The position numbers were made by a program, and so were the translations under genes. Below the pieces are notes generated by a model. The model did not search any database, was not told the origin of the DNA, and saw only the letters and a list, made by a program, of their open reading frames with translations. A stretch of 64,000 bases of DNA from Pseudomonas nitroreducens (GTDB taxonomy: Bacteria; Pseudomonadota; Gammaproteobacteria; Pseudomonadales; Pseudomonadaceae): assembly GCF_014204515.1 (NCBI RefSeq), contig NZ_JACHLI010000012.1, forward strand, positions 62,001-126,000, in the 5' to 3' direction. Below, piece after piece: positions 61,207 to 64,000 of this stretch (the stretch's first letter is position 1; every line of letters starts with the position of its first letter).

Positions 61207-63657
61207 TCAGACGGTTTCCAACTGCTGGAGAGGAATTCGTTCGAACTCCTTCTTCAGCGGCTGCTGGGCGATACGCTCCTGCCACGGGTCCTGCTCCAGC
61301 GACAGGGAGAACTGCAGGCGGGCATTGAGCGCCTGGCGGTTTTGGGCGTCCTCCAGCACGGCCTTGCGGATGCGCTCCATGCCGACCCGTTGCAGGTAGT
61401 GCACGGTGCGTTCGAGATAGAAGGCCTCTTCGCGGTAGAGCTGGAGGAAGGCACCGCTGTACTCGCGGACTTCGTCGGCGGTCTTGAGCTTGACGAAGAA
61501 CTCCGCCACCTCGGTCTTGATCCCGCCGTTGCCGCCGATGTAGAGCTCCCAGCCGGAATCCACGCCGATGATGCCGATGTCCTTGATGCCGGCCTCGGCG
61601 CAGTTGCGCGGGCAGCCGGAGACCGCCAGCTTGACCTTGTGCGGCGACCACATGTTGAACAGGTCGTGCTCCAGGTCGATGCCCAGCTGGGTCGAGTTCT
61701 GTGTGCCGAAGCGGCAGAACTCGCTGCCGACGCAGGTCTTCACGGTGCGGATGGATTTGCCGTAGGCGTGGCCAGAGGGCATGTCCAGTTCCTTCCAGAT
61801 GGCCGGCAGGTCGTCCTTTTTGACCCCCAGCAGGTCGATGCGCTGGCCGCCGGTGACTTTCACCATGGGCACCTGGTACTTGTCGGCAACGTCGGCGATG
61901 CGCCGCAGTTCGGCGGCATTGGTGACGCCACCCCACATCCGCGGAACCACCGAGTAGGTGCCGTCCTTCTGAATGTTGGCGTGGGCGCGTTCGTTGATCA
62001 GGCGCGACTGCGGGTCGTCCTTGGCCTCACCCGGCCAGGTGGAGATCAGGTAGTAGTTCAGCGCCGGGCGGCAGGTGGCGCAGCCGTCCGCGGTGCGCCA
62101 GTCGATGAAGCGCATGGCGCTGCTCAGGGTAACCAGGTGATGCTCGCGGATCGCCTGGCGCACCTGGCCGTGGTTTAGGTCGCTACAGCCGCAGATGGCT
62201 TTCTCGCTCTTGGGCTTCACGTCCGCCGCGCCGCCCACGGTGCTGATCAGGATCTGCTCCACCAGCCCGGCACAGGAGCCGCAGGAGCTGGCGGCCTTGG
62301 TGTGCTTCTTCACCTCGTCGACGCTGAACAGGCCGTTCTCCTGGATGGCCTTGACGATGGTGCCCTTGCACACGCCGTTGCAGCCGCAGACTTCGGCGGT
62401 ATCCGGCATGTTTGCCGCGCTGCTCTGGCCCTGGTGGCCGACGTCGCCGATGCTGCTCTCGCCGAACATCAGGTGGTCACGGATTTCGCCGACGTTGTGG
62501 TTCTCGCGGATCTGCCGGAAGTACCAGCCACCGTCGGCGGTATCGCCGTAGAGGCAGGCGCCGACCAGCACGTCGTCCTTGATCACCAGCTTCTTGTACA
62601 CACCGCCGATGGGGTCGGAGAGGGTGATGGTCTCGGTGCCTTCGCCACCCATGAACTGGCCGGCGGAGAACAGGTCGATGCCGGTGACCTTGAGCTTGGT
62701 GGAGGTCACCGAGCCCTGGTAACGGGCGAAGCCGAGCATGGCCAGGTGGTTGGCGCAGACCTTGGCCTGCTCGAACAGCGGCGCCACCAGCCCGTAGGCG
62801 ATGCCGCGGTGGCTGGCGCATTCGCCCAGGGCGTAGATGCGCGGGTCATAGGTCTGCAGGGTGTCGTTGACCAGGATGCCGCGGTTACAGGGCAGGCCGG
62901 TCTTTTCCGCCAGCTCGGTATTGGGGCGGATGCCGGCGGCCATCACCACCAGGTCGGCGGCGATCACCTCGCCGTCCTTGAAGCGCACGGCGCAGACGCG
63001 GCCGTTGCCGTCGTCGATCAGTTCTTCGGTGTGGGTGTTGAGGCGGAACTGGATGCCGCGCGATTCCAGCGCTTCCTGCAGCAGCTTGCCGGCCGTGCGG
63101 TCCAGCTGGCGTTCCAGCAGCCAGTCGGAGAGATGCACCACGGTGACGTCCATGCCGCGCTGCTTGAGGCCGTTGGCCGCCTCCAGCCCGAGCAGGCCGC
63201 CACCGATGACCACCGCGTGGCTGTGGCTGGCGGCGGTGTCGATCATGGTCTGGGTGTCGGCGATGTCGCGGTAGCCGATGACACCCTGCAGGCGGCTGCC
63301 CGGCACCGGCAGGATGAAGGGGTTGGAGCCGGTGGCGATCAGCAGGCGGTCGTAGTCGGCCTCGCTGCCGTCCTCGGCGTAGACCTTGCGGCGATGGCGG
63401 TCGATGCGGCTGACCTTGCGGTTGAGCAGCAGGCGGATGCCGTTCTCGCTGTACCAGTTGAGGTCGTTGAGGACGATGTCCGCGAAGGCCTGCTCACCGG
63501 CCAGGACGGGGGAGAGCAGGATGCGGTTGTAGTTGGGATGGGGCTCGGCGCCGAACACGGTGATGTCGTAGAGGTCGGGGGCGATCTTCAGCAGTTCTTC
63601 CAGGGTCCGCACACCGGCCATGCCGTTGCCGATCAGTACGAGCTTGAGCTTTTTCAT
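61207..63657 (-). CDS. nirB: NADH-dependent nitrite reductase large subunit NirB
   Basis: 816 aa. Assimilatory nitrite reductase. In order: N-terminal FAD/NAD module (KLVLIGNGMAGVRTLEELLK and VVIGGGLLGLEAANGLKQRG), a BFD-like [2Fe-2S] segment (CGCNGVCKGTIVKAI, SSCGSCAGLVEQIL), and a C-terminal siroheme/[4Fe-4S] sulfite/nitrite reductase domain (TCVGSEFCRFGTQNS and KLAVSGCPRNCAEAGIKDIG with the four cluster Cys). Produces ammonium from nitrite. First gene of the operon under a sigma-54 promoter and a leader terminator. Start ATG 63657 is unambiguous. Confidence 0.97.
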   Translation of the reverse strand: MKKLKLVLIGNGMAGVRTLEELLKIAPDLYDITVFGAEPHPNYNRILLSPVLAGEQAFADIVLNDLNWYSENGIRLLLNRKVSRIDRHRRKVYAEDGSEADYDRLLIATGSNPFILPVPGSRLQGVIGYRDIADTQTMIDTAASHSHAVVIGGGLLGLEAANGLKQRGMDVTVVHLSDWLLERQLDRTAGKLLQEALESRGIQFRLNTHTEELIDDGNGRVCAVRFKDGEVIAADLVVMAAGIRPNTELAEKTGLPCNRGILVNDTLQTYDPRIYALGECASHRGIAYGLVAPLFEQAKVCANHLAMLGFARYQGSVTSTKLKVTGIDLFSAGQFMGGEGTETITLSDPIGGVYKKLVIKDDVLVGACLYGDTADGGWYFRQIRENHNVGEIRDHLMFGESSIGDVGHQGQSSAANMPDTAEVCGCNGVCKGTIVKAIQENGLFSVDEVKKHTKAASSCGSCAGLVEQILISTVGGAADVKPKSEKAICGCSDLNHGQVRQAIREHHLVTLSSAMRFIDWRTADGCATCRPALNYYLISTWPGEAKDDPQSRLINERAHANIQKDGTYSVVPRMWGGVTNAAELRRIADVADKYQVPMVKVTGGQRIDLLGVKKDDLPAIWKELDMPSGHAYGKSIRTVKTCVGSEFCRFGTQNSTQLGIDLEHDLFNMWSPHKVKLAVSGCPRNCAEAGIKDIGIIGVDSGWELYIGGNGGIKTEVAEFFVKLKTADEVREYSGAFLQLYREEAFYLERTVHYLQRVGMERIRKAVLEDAQNRQALNARLQFSLSLEQDPWQERIAQQPLKKEFERIPLQQLETV

Positions 63658-63694
63658 GTCAGGGCTCCGTCACGCAAAGCTGAAACACGGAAAA

Positions 63695-63735
63695 CAAAAA
63701 AGGCGTCCCGCCGGTTACCCAGCGAGGACGCCTTT
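63695..63735 (-). terminator. leader terminator of the nirB operon, NasT-type antitermination
   Basis: Minus strand AAGGCGTCC...GGGACGCCTT stem, then a T-rich run TTTTTTG, between the promoter and nirB. A nearby 14-base perfect palindrome CCCGATCGATCGGG (63744-63757) forms a first hairpin. Transcriptional antitermination by NasT at the nirBD operon leader is established in P. aeruginosa; this sequence matches that design. Confidence 0.8.
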
Positions 63736-63743
63736 GTCCAAGT

Positions 63744-63757
63744 CCCGATCGATCGGG
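63744..63757 (-). promoter_or_regulatory. upstream hairpin of the nirB leader, probable NasT-recognised element
   Basis: Perfect palindrome CCCGATCGATCGGG, extendable with flanking bases (ACTT/AGT), 9 bases before the leader terminator on the minus strand. Two-hairpin leaders of this type are bound by ANTAR-domain antiterminators such as NasT/NasR. Confidence 0.65.
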
Positions 63758-63813
63758 AAGTGCGAGCCTCTTCGTTGAGGGCCGCGCTTTTGTAGATTGT
63801 TGAAACGGTCATT

Positions 63814-63828
63814 GCAGGGGCTGTGCCA
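63814..63828 (-). promoter_or_regulatory. sigma-54 promoter of the nirB operon
   Basis: Minus strand reads TTGGCACAGCCCCTGCAAT: GG and GC dinucleotides at exact -24/-12 spacing and TGGCAC matching consensus. Predicted start about 63802, giving a leader of about 145 bases. Confidence 0.8.
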
Positions 63829-63891
63829 ACTTGTTGGTTGTCCGGTTTCCGGGGCTTTCAGCTGGCCTGGTCTGCCCTCCGGCCTTGATGC

Positions 63892-63908
63892 TGCACTGCG
63901 GTGATGCG
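63892..63908. promoter_or_regulatory. NtrC-like site 1
   Basis: TGCACT-GCGG-TGATGCG, close to TGCACY-N4-TGGTGCA; about 80 bases upstream of the sigma-54 promoter. Confidence 0.6.
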
Positions 63909-63911
63909 TTC

Positions 63912-63928
63912 TGAACCGATCTGGTGCG
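63912..63928. promoter_or_regulatory. NtrC-like site 2
   Basis: TGAACC-GATC-TGGTGCG. Centre-to-centre distance of 20 bases from site 1, about two helical turns, fits cooperative NtrC dimers. It ends 3 bases from the stop of the next gene. Confidence 0.6.
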
Positions 63929-63931
63929 CCT

Positions 63932-64000
63932 TCAACCCCCGTGCAGCAGCCAGAACAGCAGCCCCAGGTTGATCGCCAGCGAGGCCAGTGCGACGCCGCG
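63932..64000 (-). CDS. C-terminal end of a membrane-anchored protein, possibly the serine/threonine kinase upstream of nirB
   Basis: Partial. The last 22 codons before the window edge read, on the minus strand, GVALASLAINLGLLFWLLHG-like hydrophobic residues and a TGA stop at 63932-63934. A single C-terminal membrane helix with no more residues after it suits the protein kinase I recall before nirB in P. aeruginosa (PA1782). The window is too short to prove this. Confidence 0.55.
   Translation of the reverse strand, partial: RGVALASLAINLGLLFWLLHGG

Noticed and set aside
60812..61936. Extension of the nitrate reductase frame across nirD and into nirB
   Set aside because: The reductase family starts at the CCYCGVGCG iron-sulfur motif soon after ATG 60811; upstream residues are low-complexity and overlap nirD.

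Overview
This window is a piece of a high-GC Pseudomonas chromosome. The gene content and order (zipA-ligA, dnaX-ybaB-recR, cysB, thrH, ppsR/ppsA, rraA-cmaX-crfX-cmpX-sigX-oprF, nirBD-nasA-cobA) match, from memory, two blocks that lie far apart in P. aeruginosa PAO1: about PA1527-PA1539 and about PA1748-PA1782. Here they are joined, so the source is probably a relative in the P. aeruginosa group (nitroreducens/citronellolis/knackmussii-like) or a rearranged strain. That placement is inference. No phage, insertion sequence, tRNA or CRISPR was seen.

Region by region. 1-11.4 kb: replication, division and repair core, with the 3' part of an smc-like gene, zipA, ligA, an HU-like protein, the 4.5S SRP RNA, dnaX, ybaB and recR. 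11.4-20.4 kb: metabolic and regulatory genes, with a rhodanese/FtrA-type divergent pair, an acyl-CoA dehydrogenase, a CbrC-family protein, a Baeyer-Villiger-type monooxygenase plus short-chain dehydrogenase operon facing a TetR regulator, a GFA protein and a CorA transporter. 20.5-33.6 kb: crotonase, a membrane protein of unknown role, DAHP synthase, a PilZ protein facing a thioredoxin-like gene, a panE-like gene, a 5'-nucleotidase, UspA, cysB, an MFS transporter, APS reductase, thrH and pabB.

33.7-44.6 kb is the most unusual part. Two large tandem MalT-type LuxR regulators precede a five-gene envelope operon: a small secreted protein, a C39 peptidase, an outer-membrane beta-barrel, a FadL-type barrel and a MalM-like periplasmic protein. 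It resembles the poorly understood 'fil' (putative pilus system) clusters of Acinetobacter. The small protein carries a motif shaped like a double-glycine leader, which makes it a candidate substrate of the adjacent peptidase. 44.9-48 kb holds a second understudied envelope cluster (retropepsin-like protease, inactive transglutaminase with seven membrane helices, ATP-grasp ligase).

48.2-57.3 kb: ppsR/ppsA, a hydrolase, rraA and the cmaX-crfX-cmpX-sigX-oprF envelope-stress block. 57.3-63.9 kb: the assimilatory nitrate/nitrite reductase operon nirB-nirD-nasA-cobA on the minus strand. Its control region shows a sigma-54 promoter, two NtrC-like sites and a leader terminator of the kind controlled by NasT. 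The window ends in the last 22 codons of another minus-strand membrane-anchored protein.

Intergenic gaps are short. REP/REPIN-type palindromes occupy three of them. Start sites were re-chosen for many genes where the longest open frame runs past the ribosome binding site.
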